From Dolomitihabitans soli (lineage in GTDB: Bacteria; Actinomycetota; Actinomycetes; Streptosporangiales; Streptosporangiaceae), in NCBI RefSeq assembly GCF_022213955.1, contig NZ_JAKNTW010000045.1, forward strand, positions 1 through 64,000: 64,000 nucleotides of DNA. Reading direction: 5' to 3'. The position numbers were made by a program, and so were the translations under genes. Below the pieces are notes generated by a model, which saw nothing but the letters and a program-made list of their open reading frames with translations, had not been told where the DNA came from and made no database searches. Positions 51,406 through 59,850 of the stretch are shown in pieces. Each line of letters begins with the position of its first letter. The first letter of the stretch is position 1.

Positions 51406-53282
51406 CCGTCACACTGGCCGCCGCGATCACGCTGCTGCCCTTCCTCGCCTCGGCCGCCGGCCTGCTCGGCTCGCGGTGGCCGCGCGGCGCCCCCGGCACC
51501 CCCGACAAGGCGGCGGCCCGCCGTGCGGCCTGGATCGCGATCCTGCCCGCCGCGGTCTCGGCCGTGCTGGCCGGGTGGCTGGCCCTTCGTTGGTGGGGCG
51601 GGGCGCGGGACACGACGGCGGGCACGCTCACGATCATCGACACGGGCGGGTTGCCGATCTCGGTCGGGTTGGAGGTCACCGAGCTGTCCGTGCTGGTCGG
51701 GCTGCTCGTCACGGTGGTGGCGCTGGCCGTCCAGGTCTACTCGGTCGGCTATCTCGGCGACGACCGGCGCTACCCGTCCTACAGCGCGTTCATCAGCCTG
51801 TTCACCAGCGCCATGCTGCTGGTGATCTACGCGGGCGACCTCCTGGTGCTCTATGCGGGCTGGGAGATCATGGGCCTGTGTTCCTACCTGCTCATCGGGC
51901 ACTGGTGGGAAGACCTGGGCAACTCGCGGGCGGCCATCAAGGCGTTCCTCGTCACCCGCCTCGGCGACGTGGGCTTCCTCTTCGGGATCTTCGTTCTCGG
52001 CGTCGGGGCCGGCAGCTTCCGGATCGCCGACGTCCTCGCCAGGTTCCCCCAGATGTCCACCGCGACCCTGATCGTGGCGACGCTGCTGCTGCTCGCCGGG
52101 GTGGCGGGCAAGAGCGCCCAGGTGCCGCTGCACACCTGGCTGCCCGACGCGATGGCCGGCCCGACGCCGATCAGCGCGCTCATCCACGCGGCCACCATGG
52201 TCGCGGCCGGCATCTTCATGGTGGCCAGGCTCTTCCCGGTCTTCGAGGCCGCCGGTCCCACCCTCGACGTGCTCGCGGTGCTGGCCGCGCTCGGCATGCT
52301 CGGCGCCGCTCTCGCCGCGCTCGCCCAGGACGACCTCAAGCGGGTCCTCGCCTACTCCACGATCAGCCAGCTCGCCTACATGGCCGCCGCGCTGGCCGCC
52401 GGGGACGACGAGGCCGCGATCTTCCACCTGGTCAGCCACGGCGCGTTCAAGGCGCTGCTGTTCCTCTGCGCGGGCGCCGTGATCCACGCGGTCGGCTCCA
52501 ACCTGATGAGCGACATGGGCGGCCTCCGGCGCATCATGCCGATCACCTTCGTGACCATGACCATCGGCTTCGCCGCGCTCGTCGGCCTGCCTCCGGCGAG
52601 CGGCTTCTTCAGCAAGGACGCGGTGCTGGTCGCCGTCGAGCAGGCGAGCGCCGAGGGCCCGCTCACCGACGCCGCCGCCTGGCTGCTCTACGCGTGCGCG
52701 CTCGCGACCGTCGCCGTCACCGGGGCCTACGCGACCCGCGCCTGGCTGCGCACGTTCTTCGGCGAGCGACGGGTGGTCGCGCTGCCCGAGCCCGAGCCGG
52801 GCACGGCACACGTGTTCACCGCGCACGAGGCGCCGCTGTCGATGCGCGTCCCCCTCGTGGTGCTCGCGGTGCCCGCGCTGCTGTTCGGCTTCGTCGGCCT
52901 GGGAGACATGCACTGGGGCACGGCCGCGGTCAGCGTGGCCCTGGCCCTGCTCGGTGCGGGGATCACCTACTCGGCCTGGCGCAGCGACCCGCTCGCCGAC
53001 CCCGCGCGCCTGCTGGGCCCGTTCCGGGTCCCCTGCGAGCAGGCGTTCTACGTCGACACCGCCTACCACGCGATCTTCGTCAGACCGGTGCTCCGGCTCG
53101 CCCGCGTCGTCGTCGGCACCGACGACGGGGTCGTCGACGGGGCCGTGCGCGGCTCCGGCCGGTTGACCCTAGGCGCGGCCGGCCTGCTCAGATTCGCGCA
53201 GAACGGCAATGTTCAGCTCTACGTCAGCGGCCTGCTGGCCGGAGTCCTGCTGATCGCGGTCGGGGCGGTGATGTTCGGATGA
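51402..53282 (+). CDS. nuoL: complex I subunit L (NuoL)
   Basis: This 626-aa antiporter-like subunit has about 16 spans, with [53 protein letters not shown] and [48 protein letters not shown] typical of NuoL. It starts with GTG at 51402. The C-terminal region contains a lateral-helix-like segment before the last span. It is coupled to nuoM by a 4-base overlap. Confidence 0.95.
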   Translation: MTVTLAAAITLLPFLASAAGLLGSRWPRGAPGTPDKAAARRAAWIAILPAAVSAVLAGWLALRWWGGARDTTAGTLTIIDTGGLPISVGLEVTELSVLVGLLVTVVALAVQVYSVGYLGDDRRYPSYSAFISLFTSAMLLVIYAGDLLVLYAGWEIMGLCSYLLIGHWWEDLGNSRAAIKAFLVTRLGDVGFLFGIFVLGVGAGSFRIADVLARFPQMSTATLIVATLLLLAGVAGKSAQVPLHTWLPDAMAGPTPISALIHAATMVAAGIFMVARLFPVFEAAGPTLDVLAVLAALGMLGAALAALAQDDLKRVLAYSTISQLAYMAAALAAGDDEAAIFHLVSHGAFKALLFLCAGAVIHAVGSNLMSDMGGLRRIMPITFVTMTIGFAALVGLPPASGFFSKDAVLVAVEQASAEGPLTDAAAWLLYACALATVAVTGAYATRAWLRTFFGERRVVALPEPEPGTAHVFTAHEAPLSMRVPLVVLAVPALLFGFVGLGDMHWGTAAVSVALALLGAGITYSAWRSDPLADPARLLGPFRVPCEQAFYVDTAYHAIFVRPVLRLARVVVGTDDGVVDGAVRGSGRLTLGAAGLLRFAQNGNVQLYVSGLLAGVLLIAVGAVMFG

Positions 53283-54784
53283 GCTGGATTCCCATCGCGC
53301 TGCTCACGGTCCCGCTGGCGGGCGCGCTCCTGCTGCTCGCGCCGGGGCCCACCCGCCCGGAGACGCGAGCCCGGCTGCTCCGGGCGTACGGGCTGGGCGT
53401 GTCGGGGATCACGTTCGTGCTCGCCCTGGTGCTCGCCCTCACCTTCGACTACGGCGACGCCGGGCGCATGCAGTTCACCACCGACCAGTCGTGGATCCCG
53501 GGTCTCGACCTCCGCTTCCACCTCGGCGTCGACGGCATCTCGCTCCCGCTGATCGTGCTGACCACGCTGCTGACCCTGCTCTGCTTCGTCTACCTGACCG
53601 GCACCAGGAACGAGCGGCCACGCGCGTTGTCCTGCACGCTGCTCGTGCTCGAAGTCGGCATGATCGGCACCTTCCTCGCGCTCGACCTGCTGCTGTTCTT
53701 CGTGTTCTTCGAGGTCGTGCTCATCCCGATGTACTTCGTGATCGCGATCTGGGGTGGTCAGGGCCGCCGGGCCGCCGCGATCAAGTTCATCCTCTACACG
53801 GTGCTCGGCTCGGTGGTGCTCCTGCTCGGCCTGCTGCTGATCTGGGCCCAGACCGGCACGCTCGACATGGTCGCCCTCGCCCAGGCGCACGGCTCCGGGA
53901 TGGCGCGCTCGGTGCAGATCGTGGCCTTCGTCGCGATCGGCATCGGCCTGGCCGTCAAGACTCCCATGTGGCCGCTGCACACCTGGCTCCCCGACGCGCA
54001 CACCGAGGCCCCCACGGTCGGGTCGGTCCTGCTCGCGGGTGTACTGCTCAAGATGGGCACCTACGGCTTCGCCCGGATCGCCATTCCGGTGCTTCCCGAG
54101 GGGGCCGCCGCGGTCGCCCCCTGGCTGGGCGCCTTCGCCGTCGTCGGCATCATCTACGGCGCGCTCGCCTGCCTGGCCCAGCGCGACCTGAAACGCATGA
54201 TCGCCTACTCCTCGGTCGGCCACATGGGCTTCGTGCTGCTCGGCTTCGCGACGCTCACCCCGGTGGGCATCAACGCGGCCCTGTTCGGGAACGTCGCCCA
54301 CGGCCTGATCACCGGGCTGCTGTTCTTCCTCGCTGGCGCCGTCAAGGAGCGGTACGGCACGGCCGACATGCCCACGCTCGGCGGCGGCATGCTCGGCCGC
54401 CTGCCCCGCATGGGCTCCCTGCTCACCTTCGCCTGCGTCGCCTCCCTGGGGCTGCCCGGCCTCGCCGGTTTCTGGGGAGAGATGCTCGCCCTGCTCGGCG
54501 CCTACGAGCCGGGAGCCGGCCTGTCCCGCCCGCTGTATCTCACGTTCATGGCCATCGGAGGCATCGGTACCGTGCTGACCGCGGCCTACTTCCTGGTGAT
54601 GCTCTCCAAGGTCACCCACGGCCCGCCCGCCAAGACGTCCGGTGGGCTCATGGCCGACGTCCGCGGCTACGAGCTCGCCGCCTGGGTGCCGTTGGTGGCG
54701 CTGATCCTGCTCTTCGGGCTGTGGCCCAAGGCCCTCCTGCTGATCACCACGCCCGCCGTCCAGACCCTGCTGGGGGCGCCGTGA
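53279..54784 (+). CDS. nuoM: complex I subunit M (NuoM)
   Basis: This 501-aa antiporter-like subunit has about 14 spans with [55 protein letters not shown] and YSSVGHMGFVLLG, the NuoM signature including the conserved Lys and Glu residues. It starts at an ATG at 53279, overlaps nuoL by 4 bases and nuoN by 4 bases. Confidence 0.95.
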   Translation: MSWIPIALLTVPLAGALLLLAPGPTRPETRARLLRAYGLGVSGITFVLALVLALTFDYGDAGRMQFTTDQSWIPGLDLRFHLGVDGISLPLIVLTTLLTLLCFVYLTGTRNERPRALSCTLLVLEVGMIGTFLALDLLLFFVFFEVVLIPMYFVIAIWGGQGRRAAAIKFILYTVLGSVVLLLGLLLIWAQTGTLDMVALAQAHGSGMARSVQIVAFVAIGIGLAVKTPMWPLHTWLPDAHTEAPTVGSVLLAGVLLKMGTYGFARIAIPVLPEGAAAVAPWLGAFAVVGIIYGALACLAQRDLKRMIAYSSVGHMGFVLLGFATLTPVGINAALFGNVAHGLITGLLFFLAGAVKERYGTADMPTLGGGMLGRLPRMGSLLTFACVASLGLPGLAGFWGEMLALLGAYEPGAGLSRPLYLTFMAIGGIGTVLTAAYFLVMLSKVTHGPPAKTSGGLMADVRGYELAAWVPLVALILLFGLWPKALLLITTPAVQTLLGAP

Positions 54785-56514
54785 TCCAGTCGATCGACTA
54801 CGCCGCGCTCGCACCCGCCCTGATCCTCGCGGTCACGGCGGCCCTTGTCCTGCTGCTGGACGCCTTCCTGCCACGCGCGCCGGAGCCCGACCCGCGGGCA
54901 GCCGCGGGGGCCCGGTCCAACGGGCGCGCGGCCCCGGCGGCCGTGGCCGGCGCGATGGCGGCTTCGGACCCGGACGGCGTGCCGGTGAAGGCGGGCGTCC
55001 CGGGCGGCGTGGGGACGGTGTCGGGCGTCCCGGCGGATGTGCGGGCCGCCACCGGGGGCCTTCCCGCCGCTGGGGACGCCGACGCGGAGCCTGCGCGGTC
55101 CGCCTCTGGCAGTCCGGCGGCCGCCGGACTGTGGCGGGCCGGTGGGCGCGGCGTGCTGGGGCTGGTGACGCTGGCCGGGGTGCTCGTGGCGCTGGGGGCC
55201 CTGGTGGCGCAGGCGGTGAGCGGCGGGGTGCGGCGCACGTTCTGCGTTCCGCGCGACCTGGTGACCGGCGGGGAACCGCCCTGCTCCTACGTCATCGACC
55301 CGTTCACCCTGGTGATCGGGGGGCTGGTGCTGGTCGCGGCGCTGGTCGTGGTGCTGCTGTCGATGGCGGAGCTCGCCGGTGGCGCGATCCCCGTCGGGGA
55401 GTGGTACTTCCTGCTGCTGTGCACGCTCGTCGGGGCGGTCGCCCTGCCGGCCTCGCGCGACCTGATCATGCTCGTGGTGGCCCTGGAGCTCGTCTCGCTC
55501 CCGGTCTTCGCGCTGACCGGGCTCAAACGCTACGACGCGGCCTCCTCGGAGGCCGCGCTCAAGCTGTTCCTCGTCTCGGTGGTGTCCACGGCGGTGATGC
55601 TGTTCGGCGTCTCCCTGCTGTACGGCCTGTCCGGGTCGATCTACCTTGACCGGCTCACGGTCGGCCCCGAGCTGCGGCCGGTCGCCGTCGTCGCGATCGT
55701 GCTGGTGATAGCGGGTTTCGCGTTCAAGGTGGCCGCGGTGCCCTTCCACTCGTGGGCGGGAGACGTCTACCAGGGCGCGCCGGTGCCGGTGGCGGCCCTG
55801 CTCTCGGTGATCTCCAAGGCGGCCGGGTTCGCGGGCCTCATCCTCCTGCTGGTGGTGGCGCTGGGCGCCCAGGCCGCGCTCTGGTCCCCGGTGGTCGGCG
55901 TCATCGCCGCCCTCACCATGACCGTCGGCAACCTGCTCGCCCTGCGCCAGCGGCACGCCGTACGGCTGCTCGCCTGGTCGTCCGTCGCCCAGTCCGGCTA
56001 CATCCTGGCCCCGCTCGGTGTGCGGAGCGAGGGGGCGGCGGGCGCGTCCATCGCCTACCTCGTCTTCTACGCGGCCATGAACCTCGGGGCGTTCACCGTC
56101 GTCATGCTCGTCTCGCGGCGCAGCGCCGGGAACACGCTCGACGACTATCGCGGCCTGGCCTTCCGGAGCCCCGCCGCGGCCCTGGCGCTCGGCTTCTTCC
56201 TGATCTGCCTGGCTGGCCTGCCCCCGGGCCTGGCGGGCCTGTTCGCCAAGGTGATCGTCTTCCGGGAGATCATCGAGGGCGGCGGGGTCGCGCTGGCGAT
56301 CGTCATGGCGGTCAACACCGTGATCGGCCTCTACTACTACGTCGCCTGGATCGCCAAACTCTTCACCCCGGCCCCCCAGCCGGCCGGTCCGGCCGGCCGT
56401 ACGACGCCGGTGGCCATTGCGATCACGGTCGCGATGGTGGTGGCGGTGGCGTTCTCCGTGGCCCCCCAGGCCGTCTTCGACCTGCTGCCGGGTGCGCTGT
56501 CCGCACGCGGCTGA
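54781..56514 (+). CDS. nuoN: complex I subunit N (NuoN) with hydrophilic insertion
   Basis: This 577-aa antiporter-like subunit has the NuoN core (ELVSLPVFALTGLKRYDAASSEAALKLFLV, FKVAAVPFHSWAGDVYQGAPVPVAALLSVISKAAGF). Between the first and second spans lies an Ala/Gly/Pro/Asp-rich stretch (about 34-120) absent from typical NuoN. The start is GTG at 54781. It ends the nuo operon, and htpX follows after 75 bases. Confidence 0.93.
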   Translation: MIQSIDYAALAPALILAVTAALVLLLDAFLPRAPEPDPRAAAGARSNGRAAPAAVAGAMAASDPDGVPVKAGVPGGVGTVSGVPADVRAATGGLPAAGDADAEPARSASGSPAAAGLWRAGGRGVLGLVTLAGVLVALGALVAQAVSGGVRRTFCVPRDLVTGGEPPCSYVIDPFTLVIGGLVLVAALVVVLLSMAELAGGAIPVGEWYFLLLCTLVGAVALPASRDLIMLVVALELVSLPVFALTGLKRYDAASSEAALKLFLVSVVSTAVMLFGVSLLYGLSGSIYLDRLTVGPELRPVAVVAIVLVIAGFAFKVAAVPFHSWAGDVYQGAPVPVAALLSVISKAAGFAGLILLLVVALGAQAALWSPVVGVIAALTMTVGNLLALRQRHAVRLLAWSSVAQSGYILAPLGVRSEGAAGASIAYLVFYAAMNLGAFTVVMLVSRRSAGNTLDDYRGLAFRSPAAALALGFFLICLAGLPPGLAGLFAKVIVFREIIEGGGVALAIVMAVNTVIGLYYYVAWIAKLFTPAPQPAGPAGRTTPVAIAITVAMVVAVAFSVAPQAVFDLLPGALSARG

Positions 56515-56589
56515 CCATCCGGCCGGGAACGATCGGCCCGGTCATGGGCGTTGGAGAAGACGAGCACGCATCAAGCGAAGGGGGGAGCC

Positions 56590-57441
56590 ATGCACCACAA
56601 CGGCCTGCGTACCGCGGTCCTCCTCGGTGCGCTCTCCGCGTTGATCATCGGGATCGGGGCCTGGCTGGGCGGCGGGGCAGGTGTGCAGATCGCCTTCCTG
56701 GTCGCCCTCCTCACCAACGGGATCGCCTACTTCTTCTCCGACCGCATCGCGCTGTCGGCGATGCGGGCGCGGCCCGTCGGCGAGGTCGAGCAGCCGACCT
56801 TGTACCGCATCGTCCGCGAGCTGTCGACCGAGGCCAAGCAGCCGATGCCCCGGCTCTACGTCTCGCCGACCATGCAGCCCAACGCGTTCGCCACCGGGCG
56901 AAACCCGCGCAACGCCGCCGTCTGCGTCACCTACGGGATCACCCAGCTCCTCGACGAGAAGGAGCTGCGCGGGGTCCTCGGCCACGAGCTGTCCCACGTC
57001 TACAACCGTGACATCCTGATCTCCTCGGTCGCGGGCGCGCTCGCCACCATGATCACCTACTTCGGTTATATCGCGATCTTCTTCGGGGGATCCGATGACG
57101 AGGAGGGGCCCGGCTTCCTGGGCGCGCTGCTCATGATGGTGCTCGGTCCGGTCGCCGCCGGGATGATCCAGACGGCGATCTCCCGTTCCCGGGAGTATCA
57201 GGCGGACGAGGCGGGCGCGCGGCTCACCGGTGACCCGCTCGCACTCGCCTCCGCGCTCAGGAAGATCGAGATGGGCACTCGCCAGTTGCCGCTTCCCGAG
57301 AACGGCCGGTTGGCCTCGGCGTCGCACCTGATGATCGCCAACCCGTTCCGCGGGGCCGGGCTGGGCCGCCTCTTCTCGACCCACCCGCCCATCGCCGACC
57401 GCATCGCCCGCCTGGAGCGGATGGCCGGCTACCGCCGCTGA
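56590..57441 (+). CDS. htpX: HtpX-type membrane zinc metalloprotease
   Basis: This 283-aa protein has two N-terminal spans, the zinc site [10 protein letters not shown] (HExxH, about 136-145), further spans at about 147-195, and [15 protein letters not shown] with the third ligand Glu. HtpX degrades misfolded membrane proteins. The ATG at 56590 with AGGGGGGAG upstream was chosen over 56551. It follows nuoN directly, a neighbourhood I recall from Streptomyces, which would suit quality control of the membrane complex. Confidence 0.93.
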   Translation: MHHNGLRTAVLLGALSALIIGIGAWLGGGAGVQIAFLVALLTNGIAYFFSDRIALSAMRARPVGEVEQPTLYRIVRELSTEAKQPMPRLYVSPTMQPNAFATGRNPRNAAVCVTYGITQLLDEKELRGVLGHELSHVYNRDILISSVAGALATMITYFGYIAIFFGGSDDEEGPGFLGALLMMVLGPVAAGMIQTAISRSREYQADEAGARLTGDPLALASALRKIEMGTRQLPLPENGRLASASHLMIANPFRGAGLGRLFSTHPPIADRIARLERMAGYRR

Positions 57442-57481
57442 CCCCGCCGCTACGCCGGTGGCTATCGCTGTTGACGGGTTG

Positions 57482-57510
57482 GGGCCCCATGGTTCGGAGT
57501 GGTGGGGCCC
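57482..57510. terminator. hairpin between convergent genes
   Basis: A 7-bp stem GGGCCCC (57482-57488) / GGGGCCC (57504-57510) with a 15-base loop lies in the 97-base gap between htpX and the minus-strand propeller gene. It can act on both strands; no T-run is present. Confidence 0.5.
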
Positions 57511-57538
57511 GACGGAAGACGCTCATCTACATCTCCTC

Positions 57539-58660
57539 TCAGCCGACTATGGCGTTTGCCGGGTAGGTGATGAGGGGGCGGGCCTTGCCGGTGGTGATGT
57601 TCACGGCGTAGAGGGTTGTTTCGCCGTCACGGGATTCGCCGTTACGGAATGTGTCCTGGCTGGGTCTGGCGTAGAGGGTGACTTCGGCGGCGTTCACCCA
57701 GTGGCCAAGCCGATTGAACGTCATGTCGGACGGGATGCCGGTGACGGGGACCTTGTGGGAGCCGCCGCCGGTGATCGCGTTGACCGTGACGATCGTGCGG
57801 TCCTGCTGGATCATAGGTCTGGCCTTGCGGTCGTAGGTCTGGCCGAGCCGGGCGAGGGTGCGGCCGTCGGGCGCGAGGGCGCTGAAGTCGTAGGTGAAGT
57901 CCTTGACGACGATCGGGTCATGGCCGAGGACCTGGATCCTGGTCTCGTCCTCGTAGGGTCTGATCAGGGTGACCGGGCCGTCCCCGTCGGCCACGCTGAC
58001 CGGCCACCAGTTGGCCGGCAGGTTCCTGGATCGGCCGCTCCGGAGATCGACGAGCACATGGTGCGAAGATCTGCCGTTCGCGTTGACATGGATCACTCGG
58101 AGCCCGTCGGGAGAGATCCGCATCCCGAGATCGCCCTTGAAGGCGGCTTTCGGCAACTTCTGGCGTGACCTCCAGACCTGGCCGGTGGCGAGATCGCGGA
58201 CGGAGACGGTCAGGTCCTTCGCATCGATGTACACCATCCGGCGGCCGTCATCGGTGATGACCAGCGGGCCCGACGGCATGTCGCCCTGGACACCCTGGCC
58301 GAGCGCGTTGGCGATCTCGTAGGTTTCGCCCGACCTCGTGATGACCCGCCATTGTCTGTCTTCGCAGCCTTCGGCGGACTCCGGGCAGTGGAGGTAGGCA
58401 TGGCTCAGCGGGCCGACACCCTTGCGCGGCAGCGGCTCGGCGGTCTCCACCGGAGGGGCGATGACGATCGGATGGTTCGTCCGATCGAGGCCGTTGGTCA
58501 GCGCCGCCGTTCCTCCGATGATCACCGCGATGGCGATCGCCGAGGCCAGGACCAGCCGCGAGGTCCGGCGACGCCTCGCCCCCTGGAGGGCGACGTCGGC
58601 GAGGTCGGCCACGGGCGCCTCGTTGGCGATCTCGTGCAGTTCGTCGCGGAGCGCGTTCAT
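57539..58660 (-). CDS. membrane-anchored beta-propeller protein, sigma-factor partner
   Basis: This 373-aa protein has a short cytoplasmic N-terminus, one span (about 35-55, LVLASAIAIAVIIGGTAALT) and an extracytoplasmic TolB/WD40-like propeller with repeats such as ITDDGRRMVYIDAKDLTVSVRDLATGQVW. The start overlaps the stop of the ECF sigma gene by 4 bases, so it is translationally coupled. By position it may be the anti-sigma or sensor for that factor, although no ZAS-type His/Cys motif is seen. This role is inferred from context. Confidence 0.8.
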   Translation of the reverse strand: MNALRDELHEIANEAPVADLADVALQGARRRRTSRLVLASAIAIAVIIGGTAALTNGLDRTNHPIVIAPPVETAEPLPRKGVGPLSHAYLHCPESAEGCEDRQWRVITRSGETYEIANALGQGVQGDMPSGPLVITDDGRRMVYIDAKDLTVSVRDLATGQVWRSRQKLPKAAFKGDLGMRISPDGLRVIHVNANGRSSHHVLVDLRSGRSRNLPANWWPVSVADGDGPVTLIRPYEDETRIQVLGHDPIVVKDFTYDFSALAPDGRTLARLGQTYDRKARPMIQQDRTIVTVNAITGGGSHKVPVTGIPSDMTFNRLGHWVNAAEVTLYARPSQDTFRNGESRDGETTLYAVNITTGKARPLITYPANAIVG

Positions 58661-59172
58661 CCGCGCACCTCCGTTCGCGCGTCGGACAGGAGTTCCGCCA
58701 GTTCCGGGGCGAGGGTGCGCAGCCGGGAGAGGGCGTGATGGGTCTGGCTCTTCACCGTGCCGCGCGAGCATCCCATGAGCTGCGCGGTCTCCTGCTCGGT
58801 GCGATCCTCGTAGAACCGCAGGACCAGGACGGCGCGCTGGCGCGGGGTGAGCAGCGTGAGCGCCTGGCGCAACGTGAGACGGCGGAGAACCGCCTCGTCG
58901 TATGACCGTCCACGCTCGGGAAGCGTCAAGCTGGGGAACTCGACAAGTTTTCGCCTGCGCCAGGAGATGTGCTGGTTGATCAGGGATTTTCGGGCGTACG
59001 CCTCCGGATTGCCGTTCCTGGCGAGCTTGTGCCAGTGCGAGGCCACCCGGGTGAGGACCGTCTGCAGTAGATCCTCGGCGAGATGGGCGTCTCCGGTGAG
59101 AAGGTACGCGGTCCGCATCAGCGACTGCTGGCGGCCTCGCACGAACTCCCGGAACCCCTCATAGCGGTCCAT
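58657..59172 (-). CDS. SigE-family ECF sigma factor
   Basis: This 171-aa protein has sigma2 (FREFVRGRQQSLMRTAYLLTGDAHLAEDLLQTVLTRVASHW, about 6-46) and sigma4 (LTPRQRAVLVLRFYEDRTEQETAQLMGCSRGTVKSQTHHALSRLR, about 109-153), the SigE-like group of short actinobacterial ECF factors. It is followed by a coupled membrane propeller protein. It starts at an ATG at 59172 with no clear Shine-Dalgarno. Confidence 0.92.
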   Translation of the reverse strand: MDRYEGFREFVRGRQQSLMRTAYLLTGDAHLAEDLLQTVLTRVASHWHKLARNGNPEAYARKSLINQHISWRRRKLVEFPSLTLPERGRSYDEAVLRRLTLRQALTLLTPRQRAVLVLRFYEDRTEQETAQLMGCSRGTVKSQTHHALSRLRTLAPELAELLSDARTEVRG

Positions 59173-59217
59173 GCCTTGAACAACTCGCCTGAGGGGTCTG
59201 AGGTTGGAAGGGAGTCG

Positions 59218-59793
59218 TCAGGAATGCTGGTGGACCGGGTCCGTCTCGCCGCCGCTGAGGGCGGGAAGGCCGTCGATGCTCTCGCGGTTGTGCTTGGCGC
59301 GGTGCGCACGGCGCTGCTGACTGTCCTTCCGGCCGGCCCATTCGTCAAGCAGCGCCCGGTCCTCGTCGAAGGACATAAAGGGTACGGCGAAGCCACACGA
59401 GTCGGAGATCCGGTCGAGGCCGACGACGATGATCGATCGGACGCCCGGATGCGGGCCGAATCGCTTGATCAGGTCGGCGAAGTCGTCGTCGTGCGGGGTG
59501 ACGACCCGGCCCGTGCCGTACAGGCGGAGGATGTTGGGCGGGCCGGTGAACGCGCAGAACATGACCGTGATGCGGCCGTTGTTCCTGAGGTGGGCGATGG
59601 TTTCCACGCCGCTGCCCTCAATGTCGAGGTAGGCCACGGTGGTGTCGTCGATCACGGTGAAGGTGTCGGCGTATCCCTTGGGGGAGACGTTGACGTGACC
59701 GCCCTGCTCGGGTGCGGTCGCCACGAAGTAGAGCGGCTGCGCCGAGATGAACGTGCGCAGCCGATCCGTCAGCATATCGTAGGTTTTCCCCAT
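59218..59793 (-). CDS. PPOX-class (pyridoxamine 5'-phosphate oxidase-like) flavin/cofactor-binding protein
   Basis: This 191-aa protein has the split-barrel start LRTFISAQPLYFVATAP, HVNVSPKG, VAYLDIEGSGVETIAHLRNNGRITVMF and ILRLYGTGRV, the pattern of PPOX-fold proteins that bind FMN, F420 or heme. The cofactor cannot be called by eye. The ATG at 59793 has no Shine-Dalgarno; TATATT lies 7 bases upstream and a 9-bp inverted repeat overlaps both, so it is probably leaderless and regulated there. Confidence 0.82.
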   Translation of the reverse strand: MGKTYDMLTDRLRTFISAQPLYFVATAPEQGGHVNVSPKGYADTFTVIDDTTVAYLDIEGSGVETIAHLRNNGRITVMFCAFTGPPNILRLYGTGRVVTPHDDDFADLIKRFGPHPGVRSIIVVGLDRISDSCGFAVPFMSFDEDRALLDEWAGRKDSQQRRAHRAKHNRESIDGLPALSGGETDPVHQHS

Positions 59794-59828
59794 AAATTGA
59801 AATATATACAGCGATGACCATTTATGGG
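59789..59828 (-). promoter_or_regulatory. promoter and 9-bp inverted-repeat operator of the PPOX gene
   Basis: CCCATAAAT (59789-59797) and ATTTATGGG (59820-59828) are perfect 9-bp arms separated by 22 AT-rich bases that contain the -10 TATATT of the minus-strand gene. One arm covers the start codon. The regulator is unknown. Confidence 0.6.
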
Positions 59829-59850
59829 CGTTGCGTCCGAATGGCGGACT

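Noticed and set aside
51476-53278. Long upstream extension in the nuoM frame, opposite phase to nuoL
   Set aside because: The frame is open only because of GC bias; nuoM begins at 53279 with a conserved start and overlap.
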